Shown: positions 21,312 to 29,512, counted from the first letter of the stretch. The stretch: DNA of 64,000 nucleotides from Pelagibacterales bacterium SAG-MED22 (GCA_014653985.1 JACWDT010000003.1:53108-117107); one strand, 5' to 3'. Translations and numbers: made by a program. Notes: a model not told the origin generated them from the sequence alone.

Positions 21312-22157
21312 TTATATAGTTTTTGATACATTGCACCAATAATTTTTAAATTTTCTTTTAAACTGTATCTTTGCCAACTTACAATCTTTTGAGTATTGAT
21401 AATAAGCACAAATAGCTGATCCTGAACCAGTCATCCTAACAAATAAAGGACTATTAAGGTTTTTCAAAAATAACTTTATGTTTTTTAGCCGCGGGTATTT
21501 TAAAAAAGCTATTTTCTCAAGAGCATTAACTTGCTGAATTAAATAGTTTGAACTGAACATTTGTTTTTTTGGAGAATTGAGGTTTGGTTTAGTGAACTTC
21601 CTAACTCCAGAGTATATTTTTTTTGTAGAACATCCAAAGTTAGGTTTGACCAAAAAAGTATTATATTTAGGACACTTTGTGAATTTTTTAATTTGATTGT
21701 TTGATTTCAAGATAGAACTAGAAAAATTTATTCCTAATATCACATCAGATCCAATTGAATTACATAGTTTTTCTATATTTATTTTTGTGAGTTTTATAAT
21801 TTTTTTTTTTATAAAAAAATTTAATATCGCTGCTGCATTCATGGACCCACCACCAAGTCCAGCCTCTTGAGGGATATTTTTTTTAATACTTATTTTAAAT
21901 TTTTTATTTTTTAATAAATTGGATCTATCGAGTAAATTTAGTAACTTTTGAACTGTGTTTTCTTTTTTTATATTCTTTGAAAATTTTCCATAAAAAGAAA
22001 TTTTGTGATTATTGGACTTTATATTTTGAATAGAGATCAAATCGTGTAAGTCAATAAATGAAATAATGCTCTCAATTTTATGCATTGAGTTTCTTTTTCC
22101 TGTAACATTTAGTGCTAAATTAATTTTAGCGTAAGATTTAAGATAATTATTCCTCAT
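21312..22157 (-). CDS. ispE: 4-diphosphocytidyl-2-C-methyl-D-erythritol kinase
   Basis: IspE phosphorylates CDP-methylerythritol in the non-mevalonate (MEP) isoprenoid pathway. It is a GHMP kinase of 281 residues. Motifs seen are SYAKINLALNVTGKR at the N-terminus, the ATP-binding IPQEAGLGGGSMNAAAIL near residue 92, and the C-terminal VRMTGSGSAICAYY. With ispH at 38.8 kb it supplies precursors for quinones, undecaprenyl carriers and carotenoids. It directly abuts the TPR gene upstream on the same strand. Confidence 0.94.
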   Translation of the reverse strand: MRNNYLKSYAKINLALNVTGKRNSMHKIESIISFIDLHDLISIQNIKSNNHKISFYGKFSKNIKKENTVQKLLNLLDRSNLLKNKKFKISIKKNIPQEAGLGGGSMNAAAILNFFIKKKIIKLTKINIEKLCNSIGSDVILGINFSSSILKSNNQIKKFTKCPKYNTFLVKPNFGCSTKKIYSGVRKFTKPNLNSPKKQMFSSNYLIQQVNALEKIAFLKYPRLKNIKLFLKNLNSPLFVRMTGSGSAICAYYQYSKDCKLAKIQFKRKFKNYWCNVSKTI

Positions 22158-23843
22158 TTAGGAATTTTTAAGGCCTTCAATTACTTTAATATTTATTTTA
22201 TTCCTCATACTGTCTTCAGTATCATCAAACTTTAAAACATTATTCCAAAAATATCGTGCTTGTATTTTGCGATTTAATTTCCACAATATATCTCCGTAAT
22301 GATCGTTCACTATTGGATCCTCAGGCATCAACTCCACCGCCCTTTTAAGATATTTTTCAGCCTCAATGTAATCGTCTATAAGATAATAAGCCCATCCAAT
22401 TGAGTCGATGATATAAGGATCATTACTTTTTGACTCGTATGCCCTTTTCAACATTTCCATTGATTCATCGATTTTATAATCACGTTCTAGCCACGAATAT
22501 GCCAAATAATTAAGAACATAAGCATCATCAGGATTTATTTTTAGAGAATTAAGTAAATCTTCGTCTGCTTTTTTATAATCTCCTAACCTTTCATAGCTTC
22601 CCCCTCTTCGGTAAAATAAATCTGCTCTAAGTTCAGATTGATCATCTAATGTTTCAATAATTTGAGAGTAATATTCAATTGCTTTTTGATAATTTTTTGA
22701 ATTTTTATAAAAATTTGCAATATCAAATTGCATTTTTAAGTTTGGATTATCAATTTGATTAAACTTTGCAGTAATAAACTTTATTGCATTGTCATAATCT
22801 TGTTCCTCAACAATTATTTGAGCTTCTTTTTTTAATCTAAACCAATAATAAAACTCGTCTTTTTTATTAAATTTTGTAATGATTTTTTTAACTTTATTAA
22901 ATTCTTCATTTAAATAATAGTTTTCTACAACCAAAGATAAATTAAACTCAAACTTTGGATTTAAATAATTTGATAAATTTAAATAAAAATTTGATTTCTC
23001 AAAATTATCTTGGGATGAATAAAGATTGGACACCAAAAATAAAAATTCGGAAACAACATCTTTGTGATTTTGACATGAAAAAATTTTATTAAATTCCTTA
23101 AATTTTTTATTCTCTACCCAACTTTTACTTTGGGATAGTAAAATGGTTGAGTTCATATAATCAAATTGACTAACCACATTTTCTGCTGCATTTATTTTAT
23201 TTTTATCAATTAAATAATTAAGATAAAAAAAGATATATCTAGAATAATCTCCTTGTTGACTATTAATTAAATTAAGAAAATAAGCTCCAGTCTTTTCATC
23301 GTTTAAATAACATCTTTGAAAAGTTTCCGCTATTAAAGACAAATTCCCAAAATTTTTTTTATTATTTAAAATTTTTTTATTTTTAAAAGTGTGGATATAT
23401 TGTTTTAAAGCCTCAAAAATAACTAAGTTTATTCTATTTTGATCTTGAAATTTTAAACTTTGAGTTAAATGTTCATCTGCCTCATCAAAATTATTTTTTT
23501 TTAGGCTATCAATAATTAAAATTAAATAGGCGTCGTAAAAATCTGCATTGTCTTTATTACCATTATTTTTGATCACATTAATTGCTTGTGGAATTTTATT
23601 GTCTAAAACTAATGAATTTACATACCTTTTTAAATAAGAGTCATGTTTGTTAAGTAAAACTTTTGAAAGATTGAAAAATTTTAATGCTTTAGAATTATTT
23701 TGATTTTCATATGCAATAATTCCTGAAAAATAATTTGATAAATCCCTAGAATTAAAGTCAGTAAAACTAGTACTTTTAGAATATATGGGTGTCTGATAGA
23801 GTAATCCAATAATAAATACCAATTTTATTAATTTTTTTAACAT
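22158..23843 (-). CDS. tetratricopeptide-repeat protein, probably exported
   Basis: A 561-residue protein with an N-terminal signal-like segment (LIKLVFIIGLLYQTPIYSKS). The C-terminal third holds clear TPR units, e.g. YQKAIEYYSQIIETL, YKKADEDLLNSLKINPDDAYVLNYLAYSW and YIEAEKYLKRAVELMPEDPIVNDHYGDILW; the rest is also helical and asparagine/lysine rich. TPR arrays are protein-binding scaffolds. It sits just upstream of ispE, as TPR proteins often do in alphaproteobacteria, but this does not define a function. It is divergent from the UDG gene with only 11 nt between start codons. Confidence 0.8.
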   Translation of the reverse strand: MLKKLIKLVFIIGLLYQTPIYSKSTSFTDFNSRDLSNYFSGIIAYENQNNSKALKFFNLSKVLLNKHDSYLKRYVNSLVLDNKIPQAINVIKNNGNKDNADFYDAYLILIIDSLKKNNFDEADEHLTQSLKFQDQNRINLVIFEALKQYIHTFKNKKILNNKKNFGNLSLIAETFQRCYLNDEKTGAYFLNLINSQQGDYSRYIFFYLNYLIDKNKINAAENVVSQFDYMNSTILLSQSKSWVENKKFKEFNKIFSCQNHKDVVSEFLFLVSNLYSSQDNFEKSNFYLNLSNYLNPKFEFNLSLVVENYYLNEEFNKVKKIITKFNKKDEFYYWFRLKKEAQIIVEEQDYDNAIKFITAKFNQIDNPNLKMQFDIANFYKNSKNYQKAIEYYSQIIETLDDQSELRADLFYRRGGSYERLGDYKKADEDLLNSLKINPDDAYVLNYLAYSWLERDYKIDESMEMLKRAYESKSNDPYIIDSIGWAYYLIDDYIEAEKYLKRAVELMPEDPIVNDHYGDILWKLNRKIQARYFWNNVLKFDDTEDSMRNKINIKVIEGLKNS

Positions 23844-23854
23844 TTAGACATTGT

Positions 23855-24577
23855 ATGACTAAAAAAGAAATAAATCAAAATGACAAATTTAGGGAAGAAT
23901 TGATAAATACAATTGAACCAAACTTTGTTTTTAATGATAAACCTATAAATAGATTTATTAACAATGATACAATTCTTGATGATAATCAGTCTAAAAATAA
24001 GAGTGAGTTACTACTAAAACTAAAAAAACTGATCAATTCAATTGAAAATTGTAAATTGAAAGAAAATTCAAGAAATTTAATTCTAGGAGATGGAAACATA
24101 AATAGTCCTATAATGTTAATTGGTGAGGCCCCAGGTTTAGATGAAGACAGTAGCGCAAATACTTTTATGGGAGAGGTTGGAGAGCTCCTAGATAAAATGC
24201 TGCTGGCTATCGAGATAAAAAGAAAAAATATTTATTGTAGTTATTCAATAAATTTTAGACCCCCTGAAGACAGAAAGCCAACATCAGTAGAAATCAAAAG
24301 ATATTCTGTGTTTTTAAAAGAGCACATATCAATAATCGAGCCAAAAATTGTTATTTTAATGGGAAGTACAGCTATGGAGGCAGTTACAGGAATTAACGGT
24401 AAAATTTCGAGTGAAAGAGGAAAATGGAAAGAGATCATACTAAATGGTCGAACCTATCCTTTGATGATAACTTTTAATCCATCATACTTAATAAGGTTTC
24501 CAGAAAATAAGAAATACTCATGGGAAGATCTCAAAAAAATAAGAGAGAAGATTAAAGGCTTAAATTTAAAAGTTTAA
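23855..24577 (+). CDS. uracil-DNA glycosylase, family 4-like, degenerate iron-sulfur site
   Basis: A 240-residue UDG-fold protein. Motif 1 GEAPGLDED (residues 90-98) is of family 4 type and LLDKMLLAIEI follows as expected. Family 4 enzymes bind a 4Fe-4S cluster through four cysteines. Here only C66 aligns; the first is replaced by I63, the KCRPP cysteine by F134 (INFRPP) and the last by Y150. The motif 2 HPS is NPS (residues 208-210, TFNPSYLIR). So the fold is clear, but the cluster is unlikely and catalysis may be altered. The stop overlaps the rnhB start (TAATG). Confidence 0.82.
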   Translation: MTKKEINQNDKFREELINTIEPNFVFNDKPINRFINNDTILDDNQSKNKSELLLKLKKLINSIENCKLKENSRNLILGDGNINSPIMLIGEAPGLDEDSSANTFMGEVGELLDKMLLAIEIKRKNIYCSYSINFRPPEDRKPTSVEIKRYSVFLKEHISIIEPKIVILMGSTAMEAVTGINGKISSERGKWKEIILNGRTYPLMITFNPSYLIRFPENKKYSWEDLKKIREKIKGLNLKV

Positions 24578-25149
24578 TGAAAATAATAGCAGGTGTAGAT
24601 GAAGTTGGTAGAGGAAGTTTAATTGGACCAGTTTATGCGGCAGCTGTTATTTTGAATAAATCAATTAATTCTAAAACACTCAAAGATTCTAAAACACTAA
24701 CTAAGGAAAAAAGGGAAATTTTATTTAATTACATCAAAAAAAATTCTATTTGGGCTACTGGTAAGGCATCTGTTAAAGAAATAGATAAAATAAATATTCT
24801 TCAGGCAAGTTTGCTTGCCATGAAAAGAGCAATAAAAAAACTCAAAAAAAAACCTTCACAAGTTTTAATAGATGGAAATAAAATACCAGATTTAAAAAAT
24901 TACAACTTAAGAGCAATAGTAAAAGGTGACCAAAAAATACCCTCTATTTCAGCTGCATCCATTATTGCTAAAGTAACTAGAGATAAATTTATAAAAACAT
25001 TAGCGAAAAAGAACAAAGGATATAATTGGGATCAAAATTTTGGTTATGGAACTAAACAGCATTTAAAGGCAATAAAAAAGCTTGGTGTTAACAAACATCA
25101 TAGAAAAACATTCTCACCAATATCAAAACTTAATAAACACTATATCTAG
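24577..25149 (+). CDS. rnhB: ribonuclease HII
   Basis: RNase HII removes ribonucleotides misincorporated in DNA and RNA primers. The 190-residue protein shows GVDEVGRGSLIGPVYAAAVIL with the catalytic Asp-Glu pair at the N-terminus, VLIDGNKIP with the third acidic residue, the KGDQKIPSISAASIIAKVTRD block and GYGTKQHLKAIKKLG near the end. It is coupled to the upstream UDG by a 1-nt overlap. A 92-nt gap then separates it from ccrM. Confidence 0.96.
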   Translation: MKIIAGVDEVGRGSLIGPVYAAAVILNKSINSKTLKDSKTLTKEKREILFNYIKKNSIWATGKASVKEIDKINILQASLLAMKRAIKKLKKKPSQVLIDGNKIPDLKNYNLRAIVKGDQKIPSISAASIIAKVTRDKFIKTLAKKNKGYNWDQNFGYGTKQHLKAIKKLGVNKHHRKTFSPISKLNKHYI

Positions 25150-25176
25150 TTATATTAAATTTTAGCCACACAAAAC

Positions 25177-25181
25177 GAGTC
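25177..25181. promoter_or_regulatory. GANTC methylation site (GAGTC), distal, upstream of ccrM
   Basis: The first of three GANTC sites within 49 bp between rnhB and ccrM. GANTC is the palindromic recognition sequence known for CcrM. It lies about 20 bp upstream of the predicted -35 box. Confidence 0.6.
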
Positions 25182-25209
25182 TAAATATTTCAATCTCAGG
25201 TTGACCGAA

Positions 25210-25214
25210 GAATC
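25210..25214. promoter_or_regulatory. GANTC methylation site (GAATC) in the ccrM promoter spacer
   Basis: This site lies in the spacer between the predicted -35 and -10 boxes of ccrM. Its methylation state could change polymerase or repressor binding; that is inference. Confidence 0.6.
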
Positions 25215-25220
25215 CATTTG

Positions 25221-25225
25221 GAGTC
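25221..25225. promoter_or_regulatory. GANTC methylation site (GAGTC) overlapping the ccrM -10 box
   Basis: The last two bases of this GAGTC are the first two bases of the predicted TCTAAT -10 box. Methylated adenines would therefore sit at the edge of the melting region. Confidence 0.6.
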
Positions 25226-25241
25226 TAATTATTTTTTAAAA

Positions 25242-26312
25242 ATGAAAACTGATTTCAAAAATAAAATTATTAACGGAGATAGTCTCGAAGAATTAAAAAA
25301 AATTCCACGTGAAACTTTTGATTTAATTTTTGCAGACCCTCCATACAATCTTCAATTAAAAAGCGAATTAGTCAGACCAGACAGATCTAAAGTAGATGCT
25401 GTAAATGACAAATGGGATCAGTTCGAAAATTTTAAAAAATACGATGAGTTTACATATGCGTGGTTATCAGAATGTAAAAGAATTTTAAAAAAAGATGGAG
25501 CAATTTGGGTTATTGGGAGTTATCATAATATTTTTAGAGTAGGAACTGCAATTCAAAATTTAGGATTTTGGATTTTAAACGATGTTATTTGGAATAAAAA
25601 TAATCCAATGCCTAATTTTAGAGGAACACGATTTACCAACGCTCACGAAACTTTGATTTGGGCATCTAAAAGTGAAAAATCAAAATACACATTTAATTAT
25701 CAATCACTAAAATGTTTGAATGATGATTTACAAATGAGATCAAACTGGGATCTTCCGATTTGCAGTGGTGCAGAAAGATTAAAGAAAAACGGCAAAAAAG
25801 TGCATTCAACTCAAAAACCAGAGGCTTTACTTCATAGAGTTTTATTAGCATCTACGAATAAAGATGACATGATTTTAGACCCTTTTTTAGGTTCAGGAAC
25901 AACAGCAACTGTAGCGAAAAAACTTGGTAGAAATTATTTTGGTATAGAAAAAGAAAAAAATTATTTCAAAGCTGCAGAAAAAAGAATTAAAAATGCAAAA
26001 CCTATTGAAGATGATTTACTTGATACTCTTAAAAATAATAGATCAAAACCTAGAATACCATTTGGATCATTAGTGGAGCTTGGGATAATTAAGCCAGGTA
26101 CTAACATTTTTGACAATAAGAAAAAAATTACTGCAAAAATTTTAGCAGATGGAAGTATAAAGCATAACCAATCTGAAGGCTCTATTCATAAAGTTGCAGC
26201 TACTATTTTAGGTGCTGAAAGTTGCAATGGATGGACATATTGGCATTGTGATATCAACGGCAGAATATATCCAATAGACTACTTAAGACAAAGATTAATC
26301 TCAAAAAATTAA
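25242..26312 (+). CDS. ccrM: CcrM-type orphan adenine-N6 DNA methyltransferase (predicted GANTC)
   Basis: CcrM methylates adenine in GANTC and helps time cell-cycle transcription in alphaproteobacteria. From the ATG at 25242 the protein is 356 residues. Motif IV (FADPPYNLQL) comes first and motif I (LDPFLGSGTTATVAKKLGRN) later, the beta-class order. The C-terminal domain with GSIHKVAATILGAESCNGWTYWH is typical of CcrM and absent from most restriction-linked enzymes. No endonuclease gene is adjacent, so it is an orphan. The ORF track used a TTG at 25218, but that lies inside the predicted promoter. I saw no GANTC in its own coding sequence. It overlaps the convergent FAD gene by 4 nt. Confidence 0.93.
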   Translation: MKTDFKNKIINGDSLEELKKIPRETFDLIFADPPYNLQLKSELVRPDRSKVDAVNDKWDQFENFKKYDEFTYAWLSECKRILKKDGAIWVIGSYHNIFRVGTAIQNLGFWILNDVIWNKNNPMPNFRGTRFTNAHETLIWASKSEKSKYTFNYQSLKCLNDDLQMRSNWDLPICSGAERLKKNGKKVHSTQKPEALLHRVLLASTNKDDMILDPFLGSGTTATVAKKLGRNYFGIEKEKNYFKAAEKRIKNAKPIEDDLLDTLKNNRSKPRIPFGSLVELGIIKPGTNIFDNKKKITAKILADGSIKHNQSEGSIHKVAATILGAESCNGWTYWHCDINGRIYPIDYLRQRLISKN

Positions 26313-27460
26313 TTATTGTAAATTTTTCCTAAATAATTTTCTAAAAATTTTTTGTTCTTAGTTAATATTTTCAATCCCATATTTCTAAAGAACACTATAA
26401 TTGGATTTGATACATGAAAAGCAAATTGATTTAGTTTTGATCTTTTATTAATCATTTTTACCCTTGAAACTCTATTACTATAATAATTAGATTTGTTATT
26501 TGTGATACTTTCAAATAATTCTGATGCACCTTCAATAGACTGTGAGGCTCCTTGTGCAAAAGAAGGTGGAAAGGCAAAAAAGGCGTCTCCAACAAGATGA
26601 ATATTTTCAACTGATTTATGAAAATCTTTACTAACAAAAACTGGGAAGCACTTGATATTATTTAGGTTACTTAAAATTGAAGAAGAAATTTTATTTTGTA
26701 ATTTATTTTTAATTCCCTCGATAAAAGCTTTTTCCTCAAATAGGCTATGGTTTTTAAGCTCATTTGCAGTTAATTGATGCTTTAAAACACCAATAAAATT
26801 GTATTCTCCAGTACTGTTATCAATTGGGTAAATAACATAATGAAAATCAGGACCTACAAATAAAGAAATGTTCATTTCATTTAAATTAATTAAGTTAGCC
26901 CGTGGGATTTTACCTCTAATTGCAATACAATTATTATAAGTTGGTTGAATTTGATTATTAGAAATTAAGGATTTTCCTTTAGAAAAAATACCATCAGATA
27001 TAATTAGATATTCACAAATAAAATTTTGATTATTTTTAAAAGTTAAATTTATTTGATCATTTTTTTTTTCTATTTTCTCAATATTATGTTCATATTTTAT
27101 AACCTGCTCATCCAATCTATTTTTTAAAAATTCAACTAATGTAGATCTTTTCATTGTGGTATATTTACATTCTTCAGAATTGTATTCAGAAATATTCAAA
27201 TCAGATATTTTTTTTTGATTTTCAATCTCATAAAAATCAATTTTTTCAGGATTAAATTTTTCTTTCTTTTCTATTTCATTAAATCCGATTTTGTTTAAAA
27301 GCTTGATACTATTGGTTGAAAGTTGAATCCCATACCCCTCTTCTAACTCTATTGAGTGCTTTTTTTCAAATATTATAACTTGATAATTGGGATTATCTTT
27401 AAATAAATTAGCAATAAATAAACCTGAAATTCCTGCTCCTATAATTCCAATTTTTTTCAT
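26309..27460 (-). CDS. FAD-dependent aromatic hydroxylase (PHBH fold), possibly ubiquinone synthesis
   Basis: A 383-residue flavoprotein monooxygenase. It has the N-terminal FAD-binding GIIGAGISGLFIANLF, the DG-type motif in YLIISDGIFS near residue 165, and the second FAD motif HLVGDAFFAFPPSFAQGASQSIEGA near 290. These define the p-hydroxybenzoate hydroxylase fold shared by UbiH, UbiF, UbiI, UbiL and by aromatic-degrading hydroxylases. With ubiA and ubiK elsewhere in the window, a ubiquinone-ring hydroxylase is plausible but not shown. It is coupled to mutY upstream (ATGA overlap). Confidence 0.7.
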   Translation of the reverse strand: MKKIGIIGAGISGLFIANLFKDNPNYQVIIFEKKHSIELEEGYGIQLSTNSIKLLNKIGFNEIEKKEKFNPEKIDFYEIENQKKISDLNISEYNSEECKYTTMKRSTLVEFLKNRLDEQVIKYEHNIEKIEKKNDQINLTFKNNQNFICEYLIISDGIFSKGKSLISNNQIQPTYNNCIAIRGKIPRANLINLNEMNISLFVGPDFHYVIYPIDNSTGEYNFIGVLKHQLTANELKNHSLFEEKAFIEGIKNKLQNKISSSILSNLNNIKCFPVFVSKDFHKSVENIHLVGDAFFAFPPSFAQGASQSIEGASELFESITNNKSNYYSNRVSRVKMINKRSKLNQFAFHVSNPIIVFFRNMGLKILTKNKKFLENYLGKIYNN

Positions 27461-28440
27461 TTATTACTTTCTAGGTATCTAACAATTCTTTTTGTAAAAG
27501 TTGGTAATGTGTAGTTTTTTAACTTCTTAGGATCGATCCAGTGGGAAGTTGGGAATGAACCTAATTTATTCTTATGTTCAATTTTTATATTCATATTCAT
27601 ATTTGACATCTTGAAATTAACTATATCTGTTGAACTTATAGGCTTTGATAATTCTTGCATGGGAAAAATACTAAAATTTTTCAAAAAATTAAATTTAGTA
27701 TTTTTAATCAAAAGATATTTATTTTTATCTTTATATACTTTTAACAAATAATATTTATTGTTATTCTTTTTTTTGATTTTAGTAAGTAGAAAATCTTTTT
27801 TTTTTAAAGCAATACAGTTACTTGAAATTGGACATTGTTCACAATGAGGATTATTTGGTTTGCAGATTAAAGCTCCTAATTCCATTAAGGCTTGAGCATA
27901 ATCACTTGCCCTATTCGAATATCCAAAGATTTTTTTTTTCTCAATTAAGTTCTCTTTATAAATTTCATTTTCTTTTTTTAAATATAAATATCTTTTAAGA
28001 ACTCTTTCAATGTTTCCATCTAAAGGGATAATGCGTTTATTAAAAGCTATAGCTGATATTGCACTCGCAGTGTAATCACCAATACCTGGAAGAGATTTTA
28101 ATTCTAAATAGTTTCTTGGAAGTTTTTTATCAAATTTTTTAATAACTAATTGAGCAGTTTTTTTTAAATTTCTTACCCTAGAATAATATCCAAGCCCTTC
28201 CCAAAGTTTAATCAGTTTATGATTTTCGAAATTTGCTAAAGTCTCTAAGTCAGGAATATTTTTTATAAATCTATTAAAGTAAGGGATAACTGTTGCAACC
28301 TGAGTTTGCTGTAACATAAATTCACTAACTAGTGTGTAATATTGCTTTTTTTTATGAGAGACATTTTTTCTCCAAGGTAAAACTCGCTTATTAATGTCAT
28401 ACCAATTAAGAATTTTATTTGTTATTATTGGTTCTTTCAT
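27457..28440 (-). CDS. mutY: A/G-specific adenine DNA glycosylase
   Basis: MutY removes adenine mispaired with 8-oxoguanine. From the ATG at 28440 the protein is 327 residues. It shows ILNWYDINKRVLPWR, EFMLQQTQVATVIPYFNRF with the catalytic Glu, the helix-hairpin-helix LKSLPGIGDYTASAISAIAF with a following catalytic Asp (PLDGNIERVLKR), and an intact 4Fe-4S loop CKPNNPHCEQCPISSNC. The C-terminal NUDIX-like domain is diverged. The ORF track extends to a TTG at 28485, but that would overlap the divergent DUF721 start; the ATG directly abuts that gene's ATG (CATATG). Confidence 0.93.
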   Translation of the reverse strand: MKEPIITNKILNWYDINKRVLPWRKNVSHKKKQYYTLVSEFMLQQTQVATVIPYFNRFIKNIPDLETLANFENHKLIKLWEGLGYYSRVRNLKKTAQLVIKKFDKKLPRNYLELKSLPGIGDYTASAISAIAFNKRIIPLDGNIERVLKRYLYLKKENEIYKENLIEKKKIFGYSNRASDYAQALMELGALICKPNNPHCEQCPISSNCIALKKKDFLLTKIKKKNNNKYYLLKVYKDKNKYLLIKNTKFNFLKNFSIFPMQELSKPISSTDIVNFKMSNMNMNIKIEHKNKLGSFPTSHWIDPKKLKNYTLPTFTKRIVRYLESNK

Positions 28441-28929
28441 ATGCAATTTAAAAATAATACTAAGCAGAGAAATGTCTCCATTCAAGGCTTAAGATCTTTT
28501 AAAGACACTTTGCCAAAAAATGTAAAAAGAATTATTAATAAAAAAGGTCACATTTATTCAGAAACCCTGAGTAATTGGAAGTACCTTGTGGGTGATGAGT
28601 TGTTCAAGTGCTGTTATCCAAAAAAATTTAAAAGTTCAAATAAATTTGGTGTAAGCACATTGGTGATAATGGTCAAAAGAGGTCACGAAGTTGACATGGA
28701 ATATTCTAAAAAAGATATTTTAAATAAGATGAATGCCTATTTTGGTTATTCAGTTGTTGAGAAACTTAAATTCATTAGTTTTGATAATGAACAAAAAATT
28801 TCTTCTAAACTAAAAATTAATGAGAAAAATGTGACAATAAACAAATATAAAGATAAAATTAGTAATGTTAAAAATGAAAAAATTAAGCAATCATTATTAG
28901 AGCTAACTAAAGTGTTTAAAAAAAAATGA
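28441..28929 (+). CDS. DUF721 (DciA-like) protein
   Basis: A 162-residue DUF721 protein. DUF721 includes DciA, the helicase-loading protein of bacteria that lack DnaC/DnaI. The N-terminal half reads LPKNVKRIINKKGHIYSETLSNWKYLVGDELFKCCYPKKF, matching the WxxivGxxla/p pattern of the family, followed by ISFDN and a lysine-rich tail. The mutY-DUF721-dsbA-smc order is common in alphaproteobacteria. Its ATG abuts the mutY ATG with no base between, so its promoter and RBS must lie inside mutY or it is translated leaderless. The helicase-loader role is inferred from family. Confidence 0.8.
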   Translation: MQFKNNTKQRNVSIQGLRSFKDTLPKNVKRIINKKGHIYSETLSNWKYLVGDELFKCCYPKKFKSSNKFGVSTLVIMVKRGHEVDMEYSKKDILNKMNAYFGYSVVEKLKFISFDNEQKISSKLKINEKNVTINKYKDKISNVKNEKIKQSLLELTKVFKKK

Positions 28930-29504
28930 AAAAAATCTTAATAATTTCCATATTTTTTTTCTTCAGTTCTTTAAGTACTCAAGCAGATGAAATAAAAAGA
29001 ATTCTTGTAGGAAATAAGAGTGCAAAAATATCGATTATTGCTTTTGAATCTTTGACTTGTAGTCACTGTGCTAACTTTCATAAAGATGTTTATCCTTTAT
29101 TAAAAAAAGAATATTTAGATACAGGTTTAGCTAAGATTGAGTTTAGACATTTTCCTCTAGATAATGCTGCTTTTAATGCTTCAAAAGTTGCTCAATGTAA
29201 AAATGATGGGAATATAGAGATATTGGAAAGTTTGTATGCTAATCAACAAAAGTGGGTAAAAGGAAGTTCAGTTGAGGAAGCGAATATTAATCTTAAAAAA
29301 TTTTTATCAACACAAGGTTTCAATATTGATTTTGAAAGTTGCATTAACGACAAGCAAATTGAAGATTTTGTATTAAATGACCGAATCGATGGAGCCAAAA
29401 ACTTCAAAGTAAATGCTACCCCTACGATAATAATTAATGACGAAAAGTTTGATAAAACCTTAAATTACAAAAATTTAAAAAAAGCTCTTGAAAAACTGAT
29501 ATAA
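28926..29504 (+). CDS. DsbA-family periplasmic thiol-disulfide protein
   Basis: A 192-residue thioredoxin-fold protein of the DsbA/DSBA-like group (Thioredoxin_4). A signal peptide is clear (KKILIISIFFFFSSLSTQA), the redox motif is TCSHCANFH (CxxC as CSHC) near residue 46, and the cis-proline loop is NATPTIIIN near 165. The segment IEFRHFPLDNAAFNASKVAQC is typical of this subgroup, with a helical insert. It overlaps DUF721 by 4 nt (ATGA) and lies 8 nt before smc. Oxidase or isomerase activity cannot be decided from sequence. Confidence 0.87.
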   Translation: MKKILIISIFFFFSSLSTQADEIKRILVGNKSAKISIIAFESLTCSHCANFHKDVYPLLKKEYLDTGLAKIEFRHFPLDNAAFNASKVAQCKNDGNIEILESLYANQQKWVKGSSVEEANINLKKFLSTQGFNIDFESCINDKQIEDFVLNDRIDGAKNFKVNATPTIIINDEKFDKTLNYKNLKKALEKLI

Positions 29505-29512
29505 GTTTGTGA

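Larger units (their letters stand above)
25201..25229 (+). promoter_or_regulatory. predicted sigma-70-type promoter of ccrM
   Basis: A TTGACC -35 box (25201-25206), a 17-nt spacer and a TCTAAT -10 box (25224-25229); each hexamer differs from consensus at one position. The transcript would start near 25236, only about 6 nt before the ccrM ATG at 25242. Two GANTC sites fall inside this promoter. It is the best-matching promoter I found in the window. Confidence 0.6.

Noticed and set aside
26309-28440. FAD hydroxylase and mutY near ccrM as part of a restriction or defence island
   Set aside because: No endonuclease or defence gene is present; ccrM has the orphan CcrM C-terminal domain and normal alphaproteobacterial neighbours.
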